Source: Myxococcales bacterium (GTDB lineage Bacteria; Myxococcota; Myxococcia; Myxococcales; Myxococcaceae). From it: a DNA stretch of 6,568 nt. Made by a program: the position numbers and the translations under genes. The notes below the pieces were generated by a model that was not told the DNA's origin, searched no databases, and saw only the letters and a list, made by a program, of their open reading frames with translations. Of the stretch, positions 1 through 5,645 are shown in pieces. Positions within the stretch are counted from its first letter, which is position 1; every line of letters begins with the position of its first letter. The stretch lies in the NCBI GenBank assembly GCA_003153055.1, contig PMBV01000479.1, positions 899 to 7,466 on the forward strand. Reading direction: 5' to 3'.

Positions 1-63
1 CGTGACCCGTCGGCCGTGACCCGTCGACCGTGACCCGTCGACCGTAACCCGAACCCGCAAACG
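1..63. repeat. Tandem repeat of alternating 7-mers (14-bp period)
   Basis: From base 3 the sequence reads as alternating heptamers TGACCCG and TCGACCG: TGACCCG at 3-9, 17-23 and 31-37, TCGGCCG at 10-16, and TCGACCG at 24-30 and 38-44. It then decays through TAACCCG (45-51), AACCCG (52-57) and CAAACG (58-63). The composite 14-bp unit is not a multiple of three and no credible reading frame runs through it, so it is probably intergenic. It touches the left edge of the window, so the array may continue outside and its true copy number is unknown. It lies just beyond the stop codon of the minus-strand gene at 119-862. The remaining bases, 64-118, are GC-rich and I see no gene or clear terminator there. 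Confidence 0.8.
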
Positions 64-118
64 CTACCGACCCCGACCGCGGGCCCGGCAGTTCCACCCT
101 TCCCACCCAGAAGTGCCC

Positions 119-862
119 CTACGGTCCGACCACGAGGGAGGTAGTGCTCTTCCGTGAATTCCGCTCCCCGGCGCCCTGTCCGTTCCGGTCCAGCGTATGC
201 CGCACCACCACCAGCCGATCGCCAACGTGCGCGAATCGAAACGACTCCCGCTCTTCGTTCTCGAAGGTGACGACCAGAAACGCCCGCCCGCTGGTCTTGA
301 CCCTCCGCTCGGCCGCCACCGGCACGCCATCGGCGCCGAGCCAGATCTTCGCGGTCGCTTCGATGTCCTTCACGTACTTCTTGTCTCTGGCTCTCAAGGG
401 AGGAGCCAGCTTGAGCACGAGGAGATGGGCCGGAGCACCGTCGAGCGGCTCGGTGCGCTCCTCGACGAGCGTGGCAAAAGCCAGGACGTCTCGGAGCTCG
501 CTGGCCACGTCGAGGCGCCGCGAGAGATGGAGCGCGTCGAGCTCGGCGATTCCGTCCTGCGTCGGCGTGGCAGCCTCGGGGTCGGTGGATCGGCGCCGGC
601 CTTCCTGTCGAGCACGCTGCAAGACCTCTGTGCCCCAGCGCAGGTCGAGGCCAGCGGGCGTCTCTGATACCTCACCTGCCACATCACCCTGTACGAGGGT
701 CGCCTCCTTGCCTTCTCCATTCCGCTGTTCGAAGTGGTGGGAGAAGCGCGCGGACACCGGCGTGGTCGCGGTGAGCGTGGCGAGGGTGGCCTTGAGGTCG
801 CCGAGCGGGTCGGCGCCCAGCGAGAGCGCGGCGATGAACGTGAGCGGAACGGTGGTGGTCAT
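119..862 (-). CDS. Putative exported protein, possibly LolA-like fold
   Basis: This is a 247-residue protein that I do not recognise with certainty. It starts MTTTVPLTFIAALSLGADP, which resembles a short export signal with a possible cut after Ala17, but it lacks the usual positive n-region. The rest looks rich in beta strands. Residues 22-77 (a helix, then TPVSARFSHHFEQ and a strand pair ending LDLRWG) and the later segment IWLGADGVPVAAERRVK (173-189) have the layout of LolA/LolB-type lipoprotein-carrier half-barrels, but no diagnostic motif settles it. Translation stops at TAG (119-121). The ATG at 860-862 is the only upstream start, since no ATG, GTG or TTG lies in frame back to the previous gene's stop. 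Its ribosome site is poor (GAG only). It lies 48 bp behind the hydrolase gene on the same strand, so co-transcription is likely. Choosing this strand over the equally long antisense frame (144-887) rests on G/C-rich third positions and a normal amino-acid mix; the antisense product is Ser/Arg-rich. Confidence 0.7.
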   Translation of the reverse strand: MTTTVPLTFIAALSLGADPLGDLKATLATLTATTPVSARFSHHFEQRNGEGKEATLVQGDVAGEVSETPAGLDLRWGTEVLQRARQEGRRRSTDPEAATPTQDGIAELDALHLSRRLDVASELRDVLAFATLVEERTEPLDGAPAHLLVLKLAPPLRARDKKYVKDIEATAKIWLGADGVPVAAERRVKTSGRAFLVVTFENEERESFRFAHVGDRLVVVRHTLDRNGQGAGERNSRKSTTSLVVGP

Positions 863-910
863 GGGCTCGGAGTTGAACGAAGTGTGAGAGAGGCCATTGC
901 GAAAGAGCTC

Positions 911-2851
911 TCAGTGCGACGAGGTCGAGGGCCAGGTGCCCCGACGGAGCGGGAGCTTGAGCCACGAATCCTTGGAGAAGTAGAGCCGGTGCGTGGCGGC
1001 CTTGAAGTCGGCCTCGGTAGCGAGCGCCGGCTCGACGAACGTCTGAGGGTTCCGGTCGACCAGCGGGAACCAGCTGCTCTGCACCTGCACCATGACCCGG
1101 TGCCCGCTGCGAAAGGCGTGGTTCACGTCGGGCAAGGTGAAGCGAACCAGCGTGCGCTGTCCGGGCGTGAAGGGCTTGGGTGACTCCAAGCCCTCGCGGA
1201 ACCGACCTCGGAAGACCTCGCCCCGCACGAGCTGCTGGTAGCCGCCCATGCGCACGCCGGTGGGGTTCGGCTCGGGGTCCGGTCGATCAAACGGTGACAC
1301 GTCGACGAGCTTCACCACGAAGTCGGCGTCGGTGCCGGTGGTCGAGACGTCGAGGGACAGCTCGATGGGGCCGGAGACGGTGACGTCCTCCGAGAGCGGG
1401 ACCGTCTGGTGCACCATGACATCGGTGCGGCGGGCCGCGAAGCGCTGGTCATCGAGCATGTACTCGCCGTCGTTCTCCAGCGTCGGCCGGCTCCGATACG
1501 GCACCGGCTTCTTCGGGTCGCTCAGCCACTCCTCGAAGGCGTCACGGCTCGGCGGCTGGGTGACGAGCGCGCCGTCTTGGCCCAAGTACACCGTCGTGGG
1601 CCTCGCGTCTGGGGGTGGCCAGGAGGCGTGCTTCTCGAACAGGTTGGTGCCGGTCTCGAAGACCCAGGCCTCGGCAGGGTCGGGCTCGGCGCAGCCCTTG
1701 AGGTACTTGCGGAAGAAGGGCGCCTCGATGTGCTCCTGATAGAACCGCGAGGTCTTCCAGTCGAACGAGATGTCACCCAGCTTGTCGCCGTCGGTGCGTA
1801 CCCAGCCTCCATGGCGCCAGGGCCCGAGCACCAGGCGCACGTCGGCCCCGGGGCTCTGGCGATCGTAGGCGTGGTAGGTGGCCAACGAGCCCCAGAGGTC
1901 CTCCGCGTCGAACAAGCCACCCACGGTGAGAATGGCTGGTTTGACAGCCCGGTAGCTGGGCAGCGGATCCCTCGCCTTCCAGTGCTCGTCGAGGTTGGGG
2001 TGCGCCATCAGGTCGTTCCAGAACGAGATGTCTTGCTTGAAGTACTTGGCGTTCACGTTGGACAAGGGCCCGAGCGAGAGGAAGAAGTCGTAGGCGTCAC
2101 CAGCGTCGGAGTCGAAGTCCCAATTCGCCTTCCGCGTCGGCACCGGGCGGGGCTTGCCGAAGCCCCAGAAGAAGTGGAAGGTATCCATCAAGAAGAGCGC
2201 CCCGTTGTGGCGAAAGTCGTCACCGACGAACCAGTTCGTCACCGGCGCCTGAGGTGAGACGGCCTTGACCGCCGGGTGCGCGTCGATGGCCGCCTGGGCC
2301 GCGTAGAAGCCGGGGTAGCTGATTCCCCAGACGCCGACCTTGCCGTTGTTGTCGGGCACGTGCTTGAGCAGGAAGTCGACGGTGTCGTAGGCGTCAGTGG
2401 CCTCGTCGGTGCCACCCTTCTTGGCCCGAGGGCGCACATCGACGAACTGCCCTTCGGACATCATTCTTCCCCGGACGTCCTGGTGCACGAGGATGAAGCC
2501 GTCGCGCAACAAGGTGGTCGATGGGGCGAAGCGGCCGATGGCCCGCTGGGTCTTGAGCTCGGGCATCGGGTCGACGCCGTAGCTGACGCCGTAGGGTGTG
2601 CGGAGCAGGAGAATCGGCCAGGCTCGAGCTCGGTCGCGAGGCACGTACGCCACGGTGTACAGGCGAACGCCGTCGCGCATGGGAATGCGGTACTCGTGCT
2701 TGACGAAGTTCTCGCGAACGAAACGCGCGACGTCGTCGGGAGTGTTGAGCTCGGCCGAGCTGAGGGGTTGGCAATTCGTGCTCGGCTGCGCGTGGGCCGT
2801 CACGGGCGGGAGGACGAGCGACACGAGGGCGATGAGGCGAAAAAGACGCAT
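911..2851 (-). CDS. Secreted CocE/NonD-family hydrolase, alpha-amino acid ester hydrolase type
   Basis: This 646-residue serine hydrolase belongs to the X-Pro dipeptidyl-peptidase S15/CocE superfamily and is close in layout to alpha-amino acid ester hydrolases (AEH, glutaryl-7-ACA acylase group), which split or transfer alpha-amino acyl esters and beta-lactam side chains. A signal peptide is clear: MRLFRLIALVSLVLPPVTAHA, with cleavage before Gln22. The family motif LLRTPYG is at 82-88. The nucleophile elbow GISYPG places Ser178, with oxyanion Tyr179. Asp315 lies in GGLFDAEDLWG and His347 in GPWRHGGW, completing the triad. Asp211/Asp212 (VGDD), Glu317 and Asp318 match the acidic cluster that binds the substrate amine in AEH. 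From about residue 395 to the end is the jelly-roll C-terminal domain. Length fits the family. The start has a strong ribosome site, AGGAGG, 4 bases ahead (complement of 2856-2861). It is divergent from the scramblase-like gene and is followed by the 119-862 gene. Substrate is inferred; it could also be a general esterase. Confidence 0.93.
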   Translation of the reverse strand: MRLFRLIALVSLVLPPVTAHAQPSTNCQPLSSAELNTPDDVARFVRENFVKHEYRIPMRDGVRLYTVAYVPRDRARAWPILLLRTPYGVSYGVDPMPELKTQRAIGRFAPSTTLLRDGFILVHQDVRGRMMSEGQFVDVRPRAKKGGTDEATDAYDTVDFLLKHVPDNNGKVGVWGISYPGFYAAQAAIDAHPAVKAVSPQAPVTNWFVGDDFRHNGALFLMDTFHFFWGFGKPRPVPTRKANWDFDSDAGDAYDFFLSLGPLSNVNAKYFKQDISFWNDLMAHPNLDEHWKARDPLPSYRAVKPAILTVGGLFDAEDLWGSLATYHAYDRQSPGADVRLVLGPWRHGGWVRTDGDKLGDISFDWKTSRFYQEHIEAPFFRKYLKGCAEPDPAEAWVFETGTNLFEKHASWPPPDARPTTVYLGQDGALVTQPPSRDAFEEWLSDPKKPVPYRSRPTLENDGEYMLDDQRFAARRTDVMVHQTVPLSEDVTVSGPIELSLDVSTTGTDADFVVKLVDVSPFDRPDPEPNPTGVRMGGYQQLVRGEVFRGRFREGLESPKPFTPGQRTLVRFTLPDVNHAFRSGHRVMVQVQSSWFPLVDRNPQTFVEPALATEADFKAATHRLYFSKDSWLKLPLRRGTWPSTSSH

Positions 2852-2941
2852 GGGGCCTCCTGGGGCCCTGACTTGCTACGTCGCGGGAAGACTCTTGTCG
2901 CGAGGATTTGAAGGGCGCTCCGGGTAGGGCACACTCGCCCA
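2852..2941. promoter_or_regulatory. Divergent promoter region, hydrolase / scramblase-like gene
   Basis: These 90 bases separate two divergently transcribed starts and must hold both 5' signals if each gene is expressed separately. The minus-strand side carries the strong AGGAGG ribosome site of the hydrolase. In the middle TCGCG (2881-2885) and CGCGA (2900-2904) form a loose inverted repeat with a 14-base spacer, a possible but weak regulator site. On the plus side CACACT (2930-2935) ends exactly 6 bases before the ATG, where a -10 box for a leaderless transcript would lie. I see no convincing -35 box on either strand. Confidence 0.4.
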
Positions 2942-3553
2942 ATGGACCTCGATCACCAGAGCGAAATCCACGTGGTGCAGCGTCGCGAGCTGGCCGAGCT
3001 GCTGATCGGCGCCGAAACCCGCAACAAGTACGAGCTCAGAGACCCATCGGGAGAGCAGATCGGCTTCGCGGCCGAGCAAGGCAAGGGCTTCCTCGCGCTC
3101 CTCGCCCGGTACTTCATGGGGCACTGGCGCACCTTCGAGATCGTCGTCTTCGATCGCCTGCGACAGCCTCTCTTGCGGGCGCTCCACCCGTTCCGATTCT
3201 TCTTCCAGCGCCTGGAGATCTCCGACGCCTCGGGTCGCCCCTTAGGAGCCCTGCAGCAGCGCTGGGCCTTCTTCACCAAGCGCTTTGACGTGCTTGACGC
3301 TCAAGGGCAGGTGGTGCTCGAGATGCGCTCGGGTCTGTTCAAGGTCTGGACGTTCCCGTTCTTCCGAGGAGAAGACGAGGTCGCGCGCATCGAGAAGAAG
3401 TGGAGCGGGATCCTCACCGAGGCGTTCACCGACGCCGATCGCTTCCGGGTCGTCCTGGGTGAGCGGCTGACGCCCCTCGAGCGAAGGCTGCTCCTGGTCT
3501 CGGCGATCTTCGTCGACCTCCAGTACTTCGAGAAGAAGGCGAGCTCATCGTAG
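2942..3553 (+). CDS. Phospholipid scramblase family (tubby-like) protein
   Basis: This 203-residue protein is a bacterial member of the scramblase/LURP-one (tubby C-terminal) fold. Repeated strand pairs of the barrel are visible: RNKYELRDPSGEQIGFAAE (27-45), TFEIVVFDRLRQPLL (64-78), LEISDASGRPLG (91-102), RFDVLDAQGQVVLEM (114-128) and the terminal strands. The most telling stretch is KKWSGILTEAFTDADRF (152-168), which closely follows the segment KHWTGILREAFTDADNF of human PLSCR1 around its calcium loop. A C-terminal hydrophobic helix follows (LLLVSAIFVDLQYF, 183-196), as in PLSCRs. The last position of the 12-residue loop (164-175) is Arg rather than the Asp of human PLSCR1. There is no signal peptide. 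Eukaryotic relatives are linked to calcium-dependent lipid flipping; function in bacteria is not established, so membrane association is only inferred. The ATG at 2942 has no good Shine-Dalgarno site, and the next in-frame Met is residue 59, inside the fold. It converges on the aldolase gene with 27 bp between stops. Confidence 0.9.
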   Translation: MDLDHQSEIHVVQRRELAELLIGAETRNKYELRDPSGEQIGFAAEQGKGFLALLARYFMGHWRTFEIVVFDRLRQPLLRALHPFRFFFQRLEISDASGRPLGALQQRWAFFTKRFDVLDAQGQVVLEMRSGLFKVWTFPFFRGEDEVARIEKKWSGILTEAFTDADRFRVVLGERLTPLERRLLLVSAIFVDLQYFEKKASSS

Positions 3554-3580
3554 GGCCGACCGACTCCGGGTGCGCCACGC

Positions 3581-4636
3581 TCAACGCCTCGACCCACCCG
3601 AGCTCATCGCCGCGCCGATGCGGGCCAGGGCCTCGTCGATGTCGGCCTCGGTCGTCTGGAAGCTGGTCACCAGGCGAATCAGGCCACTTCCGAATCGATG
3701 AAAGAGCAGACCCGCCTGTGCCCACTGGTCGGCCATCGCCTCGTCGACGCGGGCAAACAGCATGTTGACCCTCGGGCGGGTGACGAGGTTCACCCCGAGG
3801 CCCTCGAGCCCGCTGGCCAGGTGGGCCATCGCCGCGTTCGCCTGACGGGCCAGCCGCAGCCAGAGCCCACCGTCGAGGTAGGCGTCGAGCTGCGCCGATT
3901 GGAACCGCATCTTCGAGGCCACGTGGCCGGCGCGCTTCACGCGGTAGACGAGTTGCTCGGAGAGAGCCGGGTCGAAGCACACGATGACATCGGCGCTCAG
4001 CGCTCCGTTCTTGGTGGCCCCCAATGACAGCACGTCGACGCCGGCCCGCCAGGTGAGCTCCGCGGGGCCGCACCCGAGCGTGGCGAGCGCGTTGGCGAGG
4101 CGCGCACCATCGACGTGAACCCGGAGCCCACGGGTCCGCGCCCGGTCGGCGAGCGCGGAGATCTCCGCGGGCTCGTAGATGGTCCCGTAGTCGGTCGGCT
4201 GCGTGAGCGAGACGGCGGCCGGCTGCGAGTGGTGTGGGTCACCCCAGCGCGTCGCTGCGAAGGCGTCATCGAGAGAGCGCGGCGTCAGACGAAAGTCGGC
4301 CCCCGGGAGGCCTCGCATCGCCCCCCCTCCGGAGAACATCGAGGTCGCCGCGCATTCGCTCTGGAGGATGTGGGCCGTCTCGTGACAGAGCACCGCGCCC
4401 CAGGGTGGGCACAGCGCGGAAAGTGCGAGGGCATTCGCAGCGGTGCCGCTGACGACGGGGAACACCTCGGCCGTGGGGTGCTCGAAGACCTGACGGACCC
4501 GGTCGCGGAGGCGATGGGTCCAGGGATCGCTGCCGTAGGCGAGCGCCGAGCCGAGGTTCGCCGCTGCCAGGCTGGCGACGATCTCCGGAGCCGCGCCGGC
4601 GGCGTTGTCGCTGCGCAGCTCGATGGGAGGAACCAT
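3581..4636 (-). CDS. Low-specificity L-threonine aldolase (PLP-dependent)
   Basis: This 351-residue cytoplasmic fold-type I PLP enzyme of the beta-eliminating-lyase/threonine aldolase family would cleave L-threonine and L-allo-threonine to glycine and acetaldehyde. The N-terminus IELRSDN (5-11) is the family signature. SGTAAN (63-68) is the phosphate-binding loop. His85 in CHETAH stacks on the cofactor ring. HVDGARLANA (174-183) supplies Asp176, which pairs with the pyridine nitrogen, and Arg179. LSLGATKNGA (203-212) carries the Schiff-base Lys209. YRVKRAGHVASKMRFQSAQ (231-249) resembles Pseudomonas-type low-specificity aldolases more than the E. coli LtaE form. The frame stays open a further 250 codons upstream, opposite the GST gene, but the true start is the ATG at 4634-4636: it sits directly before the family N-terminus and has AAAGG 3 bases ahead. 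It is divergent from the GST gene. Relatives acting on other beta-hydroxy amino acids cannot be excluded. Confidence 0.94.
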   Translation of the reverse strand: MVPPIELRSDNAAGAAPEIVASLAAANLGSALAYGSDPWTHRLRDRVRQVFEHPTAEVFPVVSGTAANALALSALCPPWGAVLCHETAHILQSECAATSMFSGGGAMRGLPGADFRLTPRSLDDAFAATRWGDPHHSQPAAVSLTQPTDYGTIYEPAEISALADRARTRGLRVHVDGARLANALATLGCGPAELTWRAGVDVLSLGATKNGALSADVIVCFDPALSEQLVYRVKRAGHVASKMRFQSAQLDAYLDGGLWLRLARQANAAMAHLASGLEGLGVNLVTRPRVNMLFARVDEAMADQWAQAGLLFHRFGSGLIRLVTSFQTTEADIDEALARIGAAMSSGGSRR

Positions 4637-4693
4637 CGGCCTTTCATAGCAGACGTCTGGGGTCACGAGCGCCCACCGCGCTAGACTCACCGC
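4637..4693. promoter_or_regulatory. Divergent promoter region with a 10-bp palindrome, aldolase / GST
   Basis: Only 57 bases separate the two start codons. They contain the perfect palindrome CAGACGTCTG at 4650-4659, 14 to 23 bases upstream of the aldolase ATG and 35 to 44 bases upstream of the GST ATG, where one bound regulator could affect both genes. On the plus strand TAGACT (4682-4687) matches four of six bases of a -10 box and ends 6 bases before the GST ATG, consistent with a leaderless transcript. The aldolase side has an AAAGG ribosome site. The promoter assignments are inferred from position. Confidence 0.45.
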
Positions 4694-5362
4694 ATGTCCA
4701 AACCCACACTGCTCTACTTCCCCTCGCGCGGACGCGCCGAGCTCATCCGCCTGGTGTTGGCCGAGGCCGGCGTCGACTACGACGAGCTCCCCATCGGCAA
4801 GGGCTCGCCTCCCTGGAACGGGCGACCGACGGATCTCAAGGCACTCCAGAGCGCCGGCGTGCTGCCCTTCGGCGCCGTACCGGTCTGGGAGGAGCCCGGT
4901 GGGCTGCGACTGGCCCAGAGCACCGCCATCGCCAACCACCTCGCGCGGGCTCACGGACTTCGGGGCTCGAGTCCGCTCGAAGAGACTCGATGCGACGAGC
5001 TCCTCGGCGCGGTCGACGACGTGCGCCTGGAATTGCGCAAGCTCCTGACCGTCACCCCGGCGGAGCGGCCGGCCCTCCGAGCCGAGCTGCTCTCCTCCAC
5101 CCTGCCCCGCTGGATGGGCTTCTTCGAGCGGCTGCTCACGACCAATAGAGGCGGCACGGAGTACGTGGTGGGCACCACGATGACCATCGCGGATCTCGCC
5201 CTCTGGTACCTGTTGGAGATGGTGCAGGACAATGGCTTCGGTGCCGCGCTGGAGAAGCACCCGGCCCTCGTGGCGTTCTTCCAGCGCATCGGAGACCGAC
5301 CCCGCCTGGCCGCCTACCGCGCCTCCGGGCGGCGCCACCCCCTCGCGCCCCTGCCCACCTGA
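4694..5362 (+). CDS. Glutathione S-transferase, Tyr-type (alpha/mu/pi/sigma-like)
   Basis: This is a 222-residue cytosolic GST, the usual length. The N-terminal thioredoxin-like domain (about 1-85) opens with LLYFPSRGRAELIRLVL, where Tyr8 is in the place of the catalytic tyrosine of animal-type alpha, mu, pi and sigma GSTs and the RGRAE stretch is typical of that group. The cis-proline before strand 3 is Pro63 (AVPVWEE). Gln75-Ser76 in LAQSTAIANHL is the gamma-glutamyl binding pair. The helical C-terminal domain (about 95-215) has the N-capping box TIAD (164-167) at the start of its core helix (ADLALWYLLEM). The enzyme should conjugate or reduce electrophiles with glutathione; substrates cannot be told. 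The ATG at 4694 precedes the first strand at the normal distance, but no Shine-Dalgarno sequence is visible. The gene is divergent from the aldolase, with no functional link evident beyond the shared control region. Confidence 0.93.
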   Translation: MSKPTLLYFPSRGRAELIRLVLAEAGVDYDELPIGKGSPPWNGRPTDLKALQSAGVLPFGAVPVWEEPGGLRLAQSTAIANHLARAHGLRGSSPLEETRCDELLGAVDDVRLELRKLLTVTPAERPALRAELLSSTLPRWMGFFERLLTTNRGGTEYVVGTTMTIADLALWYLLEMVQDNGFGAALEKHPALVAFFQRIGDRPRLAAYRASGRRHPLAPLPT

Positions 5363-5387
5363 CTCGGGCAGGAAGGACGTCGCCAAT

Positions 5388-5406
5388 CGTGGCCTGGTCC
5401 GCCACG
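5388..5406 (+). terminator. Weak hairpin after the GST gene
   Basis: CGTGGC (5388-5393) pairs perfectly with GCCACG (5401-5406) around a 7-base loop, starting 26 bases after the GST stop. No run of T follows, so intrinsic termination is doubtful. It may only slow polymerase or be chance in GC-rich DNA. Confidence 0.2.
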
Positions 5407-5435
5407 CACCGTGTCATGTGCGGCGCACTCCACTC

Positions 5436-5464
5436 GGGTCTTCGGGGGCGCCAGCGAAGAACCC
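5436..5464 (+). terminator. Hairpin with 9-bp stem, possible terminator or structured RNA
   Basis: GGGTCTTCG (5436-5444) pairs with CGAAGA and CCC (5455-5460 and 5462-5464), leaving one bulged A at 5461 and a 10-base loop. A TTTT run occurs at 5475-5478, about 10 bases past the stem, which is further than in a standard intrinsic terminator. It could end the GST transcript or fold within a long dctA leader. This is seen in sequence only; the role is unproven. Confidence 0.3.
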
Positions 5465-5560
5465 CCTGGAATCGTTTTGTCGATGAGGTGACGCACGAGG
5501 CCAAGCGCGCGAGGCCCCTGCTCGTGCCGGGCTGACTCCCGAGTCTGGTGCGTGGAATGT

Positions 5561-5578
5561 CTGGTGTGATTAGACCAG
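5561..5578. promoter_or_regulatory. Inverted repeat CTGGT-N8-ACCAG
   Basis: CTGGT (5561-5565) and ACCAG (5574-5578) are perfect inverted 5-base arms around an AT-containing 8-base spacer. The right arm directly abuts the 17-bp palindrome at 5579. TCTGGTG overlapping the left arm is repeated 16 bp upstream (5544-5550). Such an arrangement fits a regulator half-site series, but short arms like these also occur by chance. Confidence 0.3.
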
Positions 5579-5595
5579 GCTGTCGAATCGACAGC
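5579..5595. promoter_or_regulatory. Perfect 17-bp palindrome, likely operator for dctA
   Basis: GCTGTCGA (5579-5586), a single A (5587) and TCGACAGC (5588-5595) form a perfect inverted repeat with 8-base arms. It ends 50 bases before the dctA start codon. A one-base centre cannot form a good RNA loop, so a DNA-binding dimer site is the better reading. CTGT...ACAG recalls the E. coli LexA box, but the spacer is 7 rather than 8, and dctA is not a known SOS gene. The regulator is unknown. Confidence 0.6.
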
Positions 5596-5634
5596 AAACC
5601 CCGTCAAAACGAAACATCAGCAGGCTTCAGTCAT

Positions 5635-5639
5635 AAGGA
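5635..5639 (+). promoter_or_regulatory. Ribosome binding site of dctA
   Basis: AAGGA lies 6 bases before the ATG at 5646 and fixes the dctA start. It also agrees with the conserved N-terminal alignment of the protein (LFKSLYAQVITAI from residue 6). Confidence 0.7.
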
Positions 5640-5645
5640 TTCACC

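Larger units (their letters stand above)
5363..5645. other. 283-bp intergenic region before dctA, rich in inverted repeats
   Basis: I find no credible gene here on either strand. The first half carries two hairpins that could end GST transcription (5388-5406 and 5436-5464). The second half carries, in order, GACTC-CC-GAGTC (5534-5545), two copies of TCTGGTG (5544-5550 and 5560-5566) 16 bp apart, CTGGT-N8-ACCAG (5561-5578), and the perfect 17-bp palindrome at 5579-5595. The last 50 bases are richer in A and T than the surroundings and lead into the dctA ribosome site. The layout suggests a regulated dctA promoter. I see no good -24/-12 (sigma-54) or -35/-10 pair. Confidence 0.55.

Noticed and set aside
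144..887. 247-codon plus-strand frame opposite the putative exported protein
   Set aside because: The product is Ser/Arg-rich and low in typical structure, while the minus-strand frame has G/C-rich third positions, a normal composition and a partner gene upstream.
1409..2257. 282-codon plus-strand frame inside the hydrolase gene
   Set aside because: It lies antisense to confirmed catalytic segments of the hydrolase and shows no family features of its own.
3554..3580. Bidirectional terminator between the convergent scramblase-like and aldolase genes
   Set aside because: The 27 bases show no stable inverted repeat and no T-run on either strand.
4637..5386. Stop-free 250-codon extension of the aldolase frame, opposite the GST gene
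   Set aside because: The threonine aldolase family N-terminus begins at the ATG at 4636, which has its own ribosome site. The extension is antisense to a clear GST and resembles no domain; it is a GC-rich shadow frame.
5546..5561. Possible sigma-54 (-24/-12) promoter before dctA, as in rhizobial dctA
   Set aside because: TGG is present, but the -24 element is incomplete and the required GC at -12 reads GT. The match is too weak to call.
5580..5594. LexA/SOS box reading of the palindrome (CTGT...ACAG)
   Set aside because: The spacer is 7 bases rather than the 8 of the E. coli box, and dctA is not a DNA-damage gene. Kept only as an operator of unknown regulator.
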